From positions 1 to 37,746 of IMG/VR virus record IMGVR_UViG_3300034021_000409: a stretch of DNA of 37,746 nt, one strand, 5' to 3'. How positions within the stretch are numbered: the first letter of the stretch is position 1; every line of letters starts with the position of its first letter. The notes below the pieces were generated by a model. The model had not been told where the DNA came from and did not search any database. It worked only from the letters and a program-made list of their open reading frames with translations. Of this stretch, positions 8,605 to 17,657 are shown one piece after another. Source of the DNA: a virus. Both the position numbers and the translations under genes were made by a program.

Positions 8605-10494
8605 TTAAAATACTTTATCTTGTGGTATTGCGGTTTTATTTACTTCAGCTTTGAATGTAAAACTACTTTGACTGTCATTTCTTAGTTCTACTAATGAATA
8701 ATAAGGAACTACTTCATCATCAATTATCTGTAATTCAAATATAAGATATAAATAAATAATAAAATAATTTCCATCCTTACTCTTTTTTATTTCAATTTTA
8801 CCAACTTTAAAATCACCACCTTTTTGTTCTGCTATACTTGAAATTGAATATTCTTTCTTCTTACCCAATCTTTGAATCTTTTTTCCGTCATATTTAATCA
8901 ACGGAAGACCATCATTCTTACCAAATATAGCTTCAGCAGATATTTGTGAGGAAATGTTTATAAATTCATCTTTGATCTTCTTTTGATCACTTAAACTGCT
9001 TCCTTGACTCATTACTTTATCCAATATCTTTTCAAAAAATTCAAATGCAAGAATATTAGAATTGAAATAAATGACTGGTTTGAATGCATCTCTATCAATC
9101 AAAGTTATTGGTTCACAGGTAACTTTTTTTGTAACGCATTTACTATTTTTTAATGGTACAAAGTATGTATTCCAAATATTATTGATATTATTCTTAATAC
9201 CTGTTATAGTAGATTCATCAATATCTTGTACATCAGTTACAAATATTTTATTGTTATCTAGTTGTTTTGATTTTTGAATTATTCTACCAATTAAGCTTTC
9301 ATAATTGATTTTTCTAACTTCTCTAACCAAAACTGCGGTATTTGTATAAAAACTATGAGTTACTTTGATTGGTTCATCTTTTCCTTCATTTGTTGTTTCT
9401 ATTTCTTTTCTTAAATTTTCTTCTGCATTTACCAATGGAAAATACTTTGTTTTAATAGCTTGCATTTCATCTTTAAATCCTAATACAATAGAACCAAATA
9501 CTTTGGTGGTAACTTTTTTCAAATTACCAGCAAATTCACTCATTGTATCAGCTAATGATTTTGGTATATTACCAACTGCGGTAACTAGTTTTGTTAAACT
9601 AGATTTCAACGCATTCATAAACTCCACTTCAGTCAACAATTGTTTGTCAACATAAATGTCTTGAAAAATCTCAGCAATATAAGATTCATTGATTTGAAGG
9701 AAATCATCAGGAGTTAATGCCTGTGGATGTCTTATACTTGGTGATGCGGATGAAGTATCCCCCAACATTGGTCTTAACAATGTTAATATTCTACCAGCTC
9801 TACCTTTACCAGCCTTTAAAGAAACTATTGCAAATCTCTTACTGGTTTCTTTGTTTTTATTATCCAAAATAACACACAAACTTTGTTCTTTGCCTGTACT
9901 ACCTACTTTATTGCTTTTTAACGCAGAATAAACTTCATCTGGTGTACATCCATACAATAATACAGCATCACCAGTATTTTCTTTGGACTTATCTTTGCTC
10001 TTGTATTGACTTAAATTAAATGCATCATAAAACTTAGTTATGTCTTTGTTGATAAATCCACTTGGTTTTGTACCAGTAACTTCTTCTAATGATGTTCCTG
10101 AATTTCTGCCTGAAATAGAATCATAGTAGTTTTTGTATGCCAAATAACCTTTATACAATTCATTCTTCTCAAGACTCAGTTTCATCAATGGATCTTTTGA
10201 AATCTCATTTACTTTGAGTCCAATCTTTTGATCCAATTGAATCCACGTTTGAACTTTTCTTAATGCATCAATATGATAATTACCACTGTCACCAAAAATG
10301 ACATACAACGGCCATGTTTCTTTAATCTTAGTATCTAGTGGTGTGTCAATCTTTTCAAAATTTGCAACCACTTCATCAAGCAAGTCTAATAAATCCTTTG
10401 GTAAAGGTAATAAAGCTGCTTTTGGTGTCTTTGGTTTTGCTTCTTCAATACTATCCATATAGGATAAATATTTAGAAAAACAAAAGAACTCCAA
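8605..10494 (-). CDS. Uncharacterised 629-residue protein, possible internal virion protein
   Basis: No family recognised. The longest reading uses a TTG at 10494, 5 nt after the polymerase-like gene; an ATG at 10458 gives a product 12 residues shorter. The longer form begins MEFFCFSKYLSYMDSIEEA, where an IEE/A step after an aromatic/Leu-rich stretch resembles T4 head-protein targeting peptides, as in the neighbouring 210-residue protein. The body is soluble and mixed alpha/beta, with a helical middle (about residues 290-380) and a beta-rich C-terminus (DGNYFIIYLYLIFELQ). Two cysteines sit close together in SKCVTKKVTCEP. No catalytic motif is evident. Its place between polymerase-like and tail genes does not settle its role. 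Confidence 0.72.
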   Translation of the reverse strand: MEFFCFSKYLSYMDSIEEAKPKTPKAALLPLPKDLLDLLDEVVANFEKIDTPLDTKIKETWPLYVIFGDSGNYHIDALRKVQTWIQLDQKIGLKVNEISKDPLMKLSLEKNELYKGYLAYKNYYDSISGRNSGTSLEEVTGTKPSGFINKDITKFYDAFNLSQYKSKDKSKENTGDAVLLYGCTPDEVYSALKSNKVGSTGKEQSLCVILDNKNKETSKRFAIVSLKAGKGRAGRILTLLRPMLGDTSSASPSIRHPQALTPDDFLQINESYIAEIFQDIYVDKQLLTEVEFMNALKSSLTKLVTAVGNIPKSLADTMSEFAGNLKKVTTKVFGSIVLGFKDEMQAIKTKYFPLVNAEENLRKEIETTNEGKDEPIKVTHSFYTNTAVLVREVRKINYESLIGRIIQKSKQLDNNKIFVTDVQDIDESTITGIKNNINNIWNTYFVPLKNSKCVTKKVTCEPITLIDRDAFKPVIYFNSNILAFEFFEKILDKVMSQGSSLSDQKKIKDEFINISSQISAEAIFGKNDGLPLIKYDGKKIQRLGKKKEYSISSIAEQKGGDFKVGKIEIKKSKDGNYFIIYLYLIFELQIIDDEVVPYYSLVELRNDSQSSFTFKAEVNKTAIPQDKVF

Positions 10495-10499
10495 TCTTT

Positions 10500-11858
10500 T
10501 TAGATATCTACCACTGTCATCTCATTATAATTGCGTCCAATATAACATTTTACAGGAAATTGATTGTTTGACATCAATCTTTTCAATTCCACCAAAGTTT
10601 CTTTTTTGTCACCTTTATGACAATCAAACAACACACTGTCATAAGTATACAGTATAGCCTTGGTTTGTTTTTTGTTACACTCAAGATATTCATTGACCCT
10701 CACCAATGACTGCATTCCAAACTCTGTTTCACTGGCTTGTAAGATATAATTGAACAATTTATTTGGATTTGGTTCATTTATATGGTTTGTAGTAATCCTT
10801 CTTTTATAGATTGGTGTTTCTACATAACCATTTTCATTGAAAAACTTCCATCTATGAGCAATGTAATCACTCATTTTCTTATAATAAGGTACCTCCAACA
10901 ATTCAGATGGAATATTACCATACATACATTGAAATGTAAGATTCTTTGAAGCTTTGATTTCATCTTCTGTTAGACTGTCCTTACCATAATACAATCTTCC
11001 AAGATACTCATAAGCATTTGGAGGAAGGTTATAATTGATCAACTTTGCAACTATGTGGGGGTGGTAGGCACTATAATCAATCATGAACAACATACCATCA
11101 TCACCATATCTACTGATAAATGATGATCTACACCCGTTTTCTTTGTTTAGAGCACTATAGTTTACATTACCAAACCTATTACTAGGTCGTCCTGTTGCGG
11201 TATATAGGTTATATTGTGTATAAACATAACCATCCTTATCTTTGACCGTTTTGTTCTCAAAATGCCTATTAAACAATTCTACGGCAACTTTTAATCCATT
11301 GTGTTCAAGAATTCTAAGATTTTCAGTAATAGTTCCGTTAATACTATAAAAACTATCATCCAACTTCAACATTTGGACTCTTTTAAGCATTTCACTATAC
11401 ATCTTCTCAAACTTCTCTAAATGTTTCACAATAGGAATACATTTATTCAAATCACTATAACACATAAACTTGTGTTTATAAAATGAATGAGCAGTTGTAT
11501 CAAAGCCAGTATAATCATCTATCTTACCGTCTGTAATAAAAAACAAGATGTTAATATCATACAAGTTCTGTACTGGCATCAGATGCATGAACTTCTTTTT
11601 ATCATAAATCCACTTTTTTCCTTTGAGTTTATTGAAGTCTTCAATCAATGTGGTTTTATCCACACAAAATCTTGAGTCTGGATGATCTACAGAAATTATA
11701 TAAGTGTGTTTACTTTTGATTGCATAGATCATCAATAAACACGGTTCATCTGCACATGGATGAAAGCATTCATCATTTTGAATGCAATCCATGATTAAAT
11801 CACTGTTCCAATTATCTTGTAAAAAGTTTTTGTAACTCTCAGTGTCTTTGATGACCAT
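10500..11858 (-). CDS. Divergent family A DNA polymerase-like protein
   Basis: The C-terminal two thirds match the Pol I palm and fingers. TGRPSNRFGNVNY and the CRSSFIS segment precede motif A, IDYSAYHPH (D261, equivalent to E. coli D705). The O-helix is KNLTFQCMYG with K305, F309 and Y313 kept, but the R754 position is Ile. Motif C is YTYDSVLFD: D407 replaces D882, while the usual Glu (E883) is Ser408, and the usual His is Tyr. The steric-gate Glu of motif A is His. The N-terminal 150 residues have the length and strand pattern of a degenerate 3'-5' exonuclease domain, but I cannot find its acidic motifs. At 452 residues it is shorter than typical Pol I. Both metal-binding Asp residues remain, so activity is possible. 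Confidence 0.82.
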   Translation of the reverse strand: MVIKDTESYKNFLQDNWNSDLIMDCIQNDECFHPCADEPCLLMIYAIKSKHTYIISVDHPDSRFCVDKTTLIEDFNKLKGKKWIYDKKKFMHLMPVQNLYDINILFFITDGKIDDYTGFDTTAHSFYKHKFMCYSDLNKCIPIVKHLEKFEKMYSEMLKRVQMLKLDDSFYSINGTITENLRILEHNGLKVAVELFNRHFENKTVKDKDGYVYTQYNLYTATGRPSNRFGNVNYSALNKENGCRSSFISRYGDDGMLFMIDYSAYHPHIVAKLINYNLPPNAYEYLGRLYYGKDSLTEDEIKASKNLTFQCMYGNIPSELLEVPYYKKMSDYIAHRWKFFNENGYVETPIYKRRITTNHINEPNPNKLFNYILQASETEFGMQSLVRVNEYLECNKKQTKAILYTYDSVLFDCHKGDKKETLVELKRLMSNNQFPVKCYIGRNYNEMTVVDI

Positions 11859-11903
11859 ACCGCAAGTATATCCACAATGTATATGGTGTCAATTTTATAC
11901 TTA

Positions 11904-12278
11904 TTATTTATAAAATTCAAGTGGATCTTTTAAAACTCCTGATAATCCAGACATTGATTTTTCTGCATTTTTAATTGCAGTCAGATTATCTTCTTTAACA
12001 CCACTGTATATTTTAACTTTGTTTTGATAAACATCAGTCTTTGATCCTGTTATTCTCCATGTCAAACTGAGTTTATAATATAGTCCGTTTATAATGGTAT
12101 TAAAAGAATCACCTGACACTTCATATATTGTTCCGTCATTAACTTTTTTTGCAAAATATCTAATTACATAACCTCTAGTATAATCATCAGCAGTAGGATC
12201 TGCTTTTGTATATACAGGATAATCTCCTTGTATTACATCAAAATATAGTCCTCTAGTATCATCAACGTATGTTTTCAT
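11904..12278 (-). CDS. Uncharacterised small tail-module protein
   Basis: The 124-residue product begins MKTYVDDTRGLYFD and is mostly beta-strand in pattern (YVIRYFAKKVNDGTIYEV, YYKLSLTWRITG), ending in a short helix and PLEFYK. No motif is recognised. Its ATG overlaps the stop of the 836-residue hub-like gene (TAATG), so it is translationally coupled to it and probably acts in the baseplate or tail tip. It is the last gene of the tail run before the polymerase-like gene. It could be a small baseplate accessory or spike-associated protein; this is a guess from position only. Confidence 0.7.
   Translation of the reverse strand: MKTYVDDTRGLYFDVIQGDYPVYTKADPTADDYTRGYVIRYFAKKVNDGTIYEVSGDSFNTIINGLYYKLSLTWRITGSKTDVYQNKVKIYSGVKEDNLTAIKNAEKSMSGLSGVLKDPLEFYK
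11905..11912 (-). promoter_or_regulatory. Possible T4-type late promoter motif (TATAAATA)
   Basis: On the minus strand an exact TATAAATA lies 46 nt before the polymerase-like ATG, overlapping the end of the 124-residue gene. This is the T4 late promoter consensus. In such A/T-rich DNA the match may be chance, and I do not see the same motif in front of most other genes. Confidence 0.2.
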
Positions 12279-14788
12279 TATTTACCTTTTAAGTTATAAG
12301 CAGGTCTTAATTGTGCTTTTAATCTTGTTTCCCATGTATTTTCATTGATAACATGAGTCACATTCATTACTTGAAACACTACCACATCATCATTAAATGG
12401 AGGCGGTAAGTTTGTAATTCTGAAAAATTCGAATGTCTTGATTCCAGAAATACCCATCAAACTTAGTTCAATTTCCACATTTCTTAAAGGAGCATTGTAT
12501 ATGTTTGTATTTTTTTCAACGTCACCATCATTTAACATATACAATACAAGTTCTTCAAATGGCATTATTATATCAACAATGTCATATGTATCATAATCAG
12601 TTGATCCGCCTGTTCTTTGTACTGCAGCAGTTGTATCAAACAAAGTAACTTGTAAAAACGGAACAGTCTCATCTTTTCCAGATTTCTTACCATCTTTTCC
12701 TATCAATTTAAAAAAATAGTTTATTGCTTCATAACCTAATGATGCAGGAGAACCTGTGTTTTTTGGTGGAGCAACTGTTGTTGGTTGTGCTTTTGCTTTT
12801 AAAATTCTATCATTATAAACCACAGCTGGTTTGTTACTATTTGAGTTATTCAATTTATTACTATAATCTAATAATTGATTTGACGTAACATAATCATATG
12901 CACCAGCTTTAAAAATAATTTGATTAGCTTGAGCATTTGATAAATTGGTTGTGAAATTCAATTTTTTGATTATTGAATTGTTTGTCATATACTCAAATTT
13001 ATAAATTGGATAATCAAATCCTTTGTTTGGTGGACCTTTTTCATCTACAATTTTTAATGTAGATTTTCCATTTATAACAGGAGCGTCAACAACGGATAAT
13101 TCCCAGAAATTACAACTAGCTTCATTTATTTCTTTACATATTCTGTCATACACTTCTTTTAAATTTTTATAATTTCTATCTAAGAGAACATTTTTTAAAA
13201 ATTCCAAATTTATATAAACGTTTTTTAAATATCCTCGTTTCAAATTGTCAGATACTCTTGTACCGCCAAATGTTGGATCTGTTGCTGGTATAGAAGTATT
13301 TTGTCTACTGTTTGTTCTTCCCCAATTATTTAATATGTAATCTAAGTCTTGTCTATGTATTTCACTTAAAGCACCAGAGGCTTTTCTAAAAATTTTGTCT
13401 GGATAGTTTGTTTCTTTATACGGAGATATATTTGAATGTGCATTTGGATATGCAGGTTTGAAAAATTTATGTTTCTTCATATCTGTATATGCTTCTTCTC
13501 CCAGTGCATTTAAATATCTGTTTTTATTAGAATTTAATTTTGGAGCAGCAGGATTTGGAATCAATATGGTTCTTCTAGTTGATATCAAATTATCATGCGC
13601 ACCAATTGTAATATCATCAATATTCAAATCAAAAAAGTATTGTGCATAGTCTTTTACACCATCAACATTTTTAATTCCGTTTAGAATGTCTACCAACAAA
13701 TCCATAGTTAACCAAGTCCAAGTTGGTCCTTTTTCATTATCAACATCAAAATCTCTTTCTGCACTATATGTAATTTTTTGTTTGTTTCTTCCGCTGAAAA
13801 TGTGATCTTCTACTCTTTTCAAATCTGTTCCATATTTTTTATCATATCCACTATTTGATTGTAGTATGTCAATGAACTGTGGATTTAAAGAAAATCCTCC
13901 TTGATTATTGGTTGACGTAATACTATTAACTACACCATCTATCAATGTTTCATATTTAGTTCTAAAAATTGTTTCATCTGCTGGCTTTCCATTTTGTCCT
14001 ATAATCTTTCCCTTGACCAGATTTTCTTGAGGATCTTTTTTAAATCCTGAATATAAAAGTTGTCTACTTGCAACTTCTGTCATACCATTGATAATATTAT
14101 CATTAATAGTATATTCAAAATTTACTACTTGACCAATTAAAAATTCATAATTTCCCTTGGATATTGGAACAAATGTTGAATATCTCTTATAGTGATTATC
14201 CCATATATCTACAATTTCACTAAAATTTGATAAATTGATTAATGATCTTTGATCAAATGTATTCCATCCAAATTCAATAATTACAGTTTGAAGTGGCGTT
14301 AAAAAATATGGAGTAATTGCCTTTAATTGTTCAATTGAATGAACAGTCCAGTTTATTTTTGCTCTTGCAAACCATGATTTTTGTATTTCTGTTTCAATAC
14401 TAATAATACCAGGATCAGGTATATTTGGTCTAGTAGAAGCATCTATATATTTTGGTTGTAACTTACAATTATATCCATACACTTGTTTAGATACACCATA
14501 CGGAGATTTTGAATCAATTCCATATCTATCAAAAAATCCATTTCCACTTAAAAATGCTAATCCCCATTCATTATCATTATCACTTATCAAATTTGGATTG
14601 CCATTTGGATACTCAACCATACCATTAGAAAATACTCTTGCCCAAGCTTTTCTAGGGCCAGCATACTGCGGTAAGTCACCTTTAAATTGACCTTGTATTC
14701 CTGTTGATAAGGAACTTTTTCTATAATCAAGTTCATCTATAACCCATTGTTCAAATGGACCTGCTTCCCATGGTCTTTCTTTTGACAT
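12278..14788 (-). CDS. Large putative baseplate hub protein
   Basis: An 836-residue structural protein. I assign it to the baseplate hub by position and strand pattern, not by a diagnostic motif. It lies after the tape measure, a large baseplate protein and a LysM-like protein, the place of the hub in contractile tails. The N-terminal part has WFARAKINWTVHSIEQLKAI and a following VIIEFGWNT, common in phage hub or baseplate proteins. The C-terminus (FEFFRITNLPPPF, then VFQVMNVTHVINENTWETR) resembles the closing strands of gp27/gpD-type hub barrels. It is longer than T4 gp27 (about 390 residues), so it may carry extra domains; I see no lysozyme motif. The gene ends 1 nt into the next. Confidence 0.6.
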   Translation of the reverse strand: MSKERPWEAGPFEQWVIDELDYRKSSLSTGIQGQFKGDLPQYAGPRKAWARVFSNGMVEYPNGNPNLISDNDNEWGLAFLSGNGFFDRYGIDSKSPYGVSKQVYGYNCKLQPKYIDASTRPNIPDPGIISIETEIQKSWFARAKINWTVHSIEQLKAITPYFLTPLQTVIIEFGWNTFDQRSLINLSNFSEIVDIWDNHYKRYSTFVPISKGNYEFLIGQVVNFEYTINDNIINGMTEVASRQLLYSGFKKDPQENLVKGKIIGQNGKPADETIFRTKYETLIDGVVNSITSTNNQGGFSLNPQFIDILQSNSGYDKKYGTDLKRVEDHIFSGRNKQKITYSAERDFDVDNEKGPTWTWLTMDLLVDILNGIKNVDGVKDYAQYFFDLNIDDITIGAHDNLISTRRTILIPNPAAPKLNSNKNRYLNALGEEAYTDMKKHKFFKPAYPNAHSNISPYKETNYPDKIFRKASGALSEIHRQDLDYILNNWGRTNSRQNTSIPATDPTFGGTRVSDNLKRGYLKNVYINLEFLKNVLLDRNYKNLKEVYDRICKEINEASCNFWELSVVDAPVINGKSTLKIVDEKGPPNKGFDYPIYKFEYMTNNSIIKKLNFTTNLSNAQANQIIFKAGAYDYVTSNQLLDYSNKLNNSNSNKPAVVYNDRILKAKAQPTTVAPPKNTGSPASLGYEAINYFFKLIGKDGKKSGKDETVPFLQVTLFDTTAAVQRTGGSTDYDTYDIVDIIMPFEELVLYMLNDGDVEKNTNIYNAPLRNVEIELSLMGISGIKTFEFFRITNLPPPFNDDVVVFQVMNVTHVINENTWETRLKAQLRPAYNLKGK

Positions 14789-14789
14789 A

Positions 14790-15086
14790 TTAAGAATTTA
14801 TTAATGTAAAATTTTGTAAAATTGTTTGTATATCTGTTGGTATTCTTAACTGTTTGTTTATATCCAAACTAAGTTTACCTTTACCTAAATTGTTTGCAAC
14901 TGCAATTATCCACCATAAACTCACATCCTTATAATATCTATAAGCTATTTGGTCAATATAATCATTATCAGATACAGTAATATAAATATCACTAGGAGAT
15001 TCTGGTATAGATGGATACAATAAAGTTTTATATACCCTTTTTCCATCCCATCTCTTATCTATTGTTGTATAGTCATATCTATTCAT
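14790..15086 (-). CDS. 53: Baseplate wedge / LysM-like protein, T4 gp53-like
   Basis: Small 98-residue baseplate protein with a LysM-like fold. The core reads VSDNDYIDQIAYRYY, then DVSLWWIIAVANN, and closes with the LRIPTD strand, the pattern shared by T4 gp53 and the gpX/LysM proteins of other contractile tails that clamp tail-tube or wedge components. It lies between the two large baseplate proteins, 1 nt upstream of the hub-like gene and 26 nt after the 846-residue gene. The family is fairly clear; whether it is the exact gp53 counterpart or a gpX-type tail protein cannot be decided from sequence alone. Confidence 0.75.
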   Translation of the reverse strand: MNRYDYTTIDKRWDGKRVYKTLLYPSIPESPSDIYITVSDNDYIDQIAYRYYKDVSLWWIIAVANNLGKGKLSLDINKQLRIPTDIQTILQNFTLINS

Positions 15087-15112
15087 ATTATAAAATTTTG
15101 CCTTGTTTATTT

Positions 15113-17653
15113 TTATGGATTATTCACATATAATCCATAACTAAATTTACCAAAATTAAATGCATCTCCAAAATTATTCACTCCAACTTTTGGCATTTCT
15201 TTTTCAAGAATGTTTGCATCTATATTTATGTCAACTTCTCTTGGAAATTGTGCCAGAGTTACATCACCGTTTGTTTTTAATCTTCCATTCAAATACTCAA
15301 ATATATCAGTACTATCAGAAATAGTTTCCCAAGTTGCGTTATCAGGAATTGTCATACCAATACTGTTAATTACAACCGGTTGATCTTTATAGATATCACC
15401 AATTGTAATCATAACTAACGGAGGAACAATAAATCCATTCTTATAATTTGCTGGTTTTGATAAACCCATCAAATAATTGATTCTTTGCCACATAGGCAAC
15501 ATTTCTTGTACACTCATAGCAACTACGGTAAAACCAAATGAAAGTGCTCTGGTAAATCCTTTATAATTATAAACTTTATCAGCGTTTCCTACATATTGAA
15601 AATCATCCCAAGTTGATACTGATCTTTCTGAGATGTTCTTTACTGTTGCTCTAAATGGTATATATTTTTGATTATAGACATCATAAAAATAAAACTTAAT
15701 CAAATCTTTGTTGATGAAACTATTAGTATCTGTTTGTACATTTAATATATTAATTAAATCACTCTTATTAACACCAGCAAATCCTTTACCATCAGGTTCA
15801 TCTAATAAATCTACTTTTCTATAATTTCTGTATTTTGCAAGATAACTTAACTGATTGTCTTTATCTGTCTTAGAACTATCAATTATACTTCTTACATCCT
15901 TTAAATCAGTTGGTGGAGTAAAACTATACTTTGATTGTAATATATCTTTAAGTTGTTGATTTTGAATATTTGCAACATCTATTTGTTCTTGACCAAAATC
16001 AGTTTCTCCTTTTATGAATGTAGTAGGATACTCACCAACTACATCTTGTGTATAAAATAATTCAAAATCGTTTTTTATAGCACCAAAAGGTTCTTTTGTT
16101 TGTGGATTAACGTTTCTGTTTTCATATCCCTTAACTGATGTATTTGGATCAATCACATATCCTTGACCAGAAGGATTGTGTTTTATTTGATCTAATTGTG
16201 TTCTATTATAAAGACCGTCTGTTGCTAATGTACCATCCAATGATGTCAATTTGGTTGGATAAGTTGCATCAGTATTAGTTGGATCTTTATATTTGTTATA
16301 TTGATTAGTAATAATTGGTGAATCTTTGACTGGTTTTCCATTTGTATCTAGTATTCCAGTATCCTTAATATATCCACCAGTTTGAATTGTATATACTTTC
16401 TTAGCGTCAAGAGTATGTACAATACTATCAATTTTTCTGGTTGACTTTAACTTGGTTGGATAATTGTTATTTGTTAAATAATCATTATACAAAAATAAAA
16501 TATCTGACACTTCATATCCTGGATTTAAAACATCAATTCCTGAAAAATATGTTTTATTTCCCGCACCAAAAAAAATCACTCCTTCACTGAGTTTATATGA
16601 ATTTATATCAATATAAAGACTTTGTGCACTATATTTTAAAATAGAACTATTATATTGACCCACATATCTTGAATATTTATCATAAGTAGGAGTTCCTTCC
16701 AAATTTCTATCATCAGGTGAAAATCTTTGAACTACACCCAAAGTACCATAGGTATTATCACCGCTCTTATTAAATGAAACAATTCTTTTATTATTAATCA
16801 TCAAACTATATGTTTGATCATCACCTTTATATGTTGTTCCTGTAGGTTGACCTATAGTAAAAAATGCACCAAACAAAGTACTACTTTTAAAATAGTTTCC
16901 AATACTTTGAAGAAATCCAGGTCTACGCGGACTACTCAAATATGAATAGTTTTGACCACTATACGCAGATGTAGCAGTTGCACCTCTTGTTAATCCTTTA
17001 CCATCACCGGGATTTATTATTGAAAGTGGTTTATCTAATGGTCCTTGAAACACACCACCAAGACCACCACCTTTACCCGGAGCAGTACCTCTTGGAGGAG
17101 GATTTGGTGGATTGAATCCAAACGCACTTGCAACACCTTTTACACCTAAAGCACCAAGTACACCACCCAAATTTGGTTCAATGTGTCTTAACGGTCTATC
17201 TAAAATACCAAATGTTGCAACTCTTGTAGCTGCTTGAATTGGCATCAAAGGATTGTATATCTTTGTTTCATTAAAAGGTTGATATCCTTGTAGATATACT
17301 TGCTTTAATAAAAATTTAATACCAGGATTTGACGCAGAATATTTTGTTACTCTAACAACATCAATTGCAGCAGAAGGTTGAAATGGTGCATACTTAAGAG
17401 TAGAATTAATACCTTTATTTGCATCATTGATGTTTGTTACAATATAAGGTTGATTTGCACCAAAAAATCCACCAGATTCTCCTTCTGGATAAGGACTGTA
17501 CTTACTATATAAAATAGTACTATTTGGTGTGAATAATGTACTTAATTTATTTGGATCACGTTCATTTACAGAAAGAGGCAAAACCAAACCTGCACCTTGT
17601 ATTTGTGCATTTGTTGTTGTTTCTGGATTATTTAAATTTGTTGAATTTGCCAT
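15113..17653 (-). CDS. Large baseplate / tail-tube junction-like protein
   Basis: An 846-residue tail structural protein, unrecognised as a whole. The N-terminal third is Gly/Pro-rich with low complexity (for example PNPPPRGTAPGKGGGLGG, about residues 178-195). The C-terminal 200 residues resemble tube-like domains of tube initiator or baseplate proteins: WDDFQYVGNADKVYNYKGF, a helix LPMWQRINYLMGLS, then VVINSIGMTIPDNATWE and FPREVDINIDANI. In such domains the 'pre-set' beta strands match those of the tail tube. It follows the tape measure by 4 nt and precedes the LysM-like gene, which fits a role at the tail-tube/baseplate junction (T4 gp48/gp54 position). No enzymatic motif is seen. Confidence 0.6.
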   Translation of the reverse strand: MANSTNLNNPETTTNAQIQGAGLVLPLSVNERDPNKLSTLFTPNSTILYSKYSPYPEGESGGFFGANQPYIVTNINDANKGINSTLKYAPFQPSAAIDVVRVTKYSASNPGIKFLLKQVYLQGYQPFNETKIYNPLMPIQAATRVATFGILDRPLRHIEPNLGGVLGALGVKGVASAFGFNPPNPPPRGTAPGKGGGLGGVFQGPLDKPLSIINPGDGKGLTRGATATSAYSGQNYSYLSSPRRPGFLQSIGNYFKSSTLFGAFFTIGQPTGTTYKGDDQTYSLMINNKRIVSFNKSGDNTYGTLGVVQRFSPDDRNLEGTPTYDKYSRYVGQYNSSILKYSAQSLYIDINSYKLSEGVIFFGAGNKTYFSGIDVLNPGYEVSDILFLYNDYLTNNNYPTKLKSTRKIDSIVHTLDAKKVYTIQTGGYIKDTGILDTNGKPVKDSPIITNQYNKYKDPTNTDATYPTKLTSLDGTLATDGLYNRTQLDQIKHNPSGQGYVIDPNTSVKGYENRNVNPQTKEPFGAIKNDFELFYTQDVVGEYPTTFIKGETDFGQEQIDVANIQNQQLKDILQSKYSFTPPTDLKDVRSIIDSSKTDKDNQLSYLAKYRNYRKVDLLDEPDGKGFAGVNKSDLINILNVQTDTNSFINKDLIKFYFYDVYNQKYIPFRATVKNISERSVSTWDDFQYVGNADKVYNYKGFTRALSFGFTVVAMSVQEMLPMWQRINYLMGLSKPANYKNGFIVPPLVMITIGDIYKDQPVVINSIGMTIPDNATWETISDSTDIFEYLNGRLKTNGDVTLAQFPREVDINIDANILEKEMPKVGVNNFGDAFNFGKFSYGLYVNNP

Positions 17654-17657
17654 ATGA

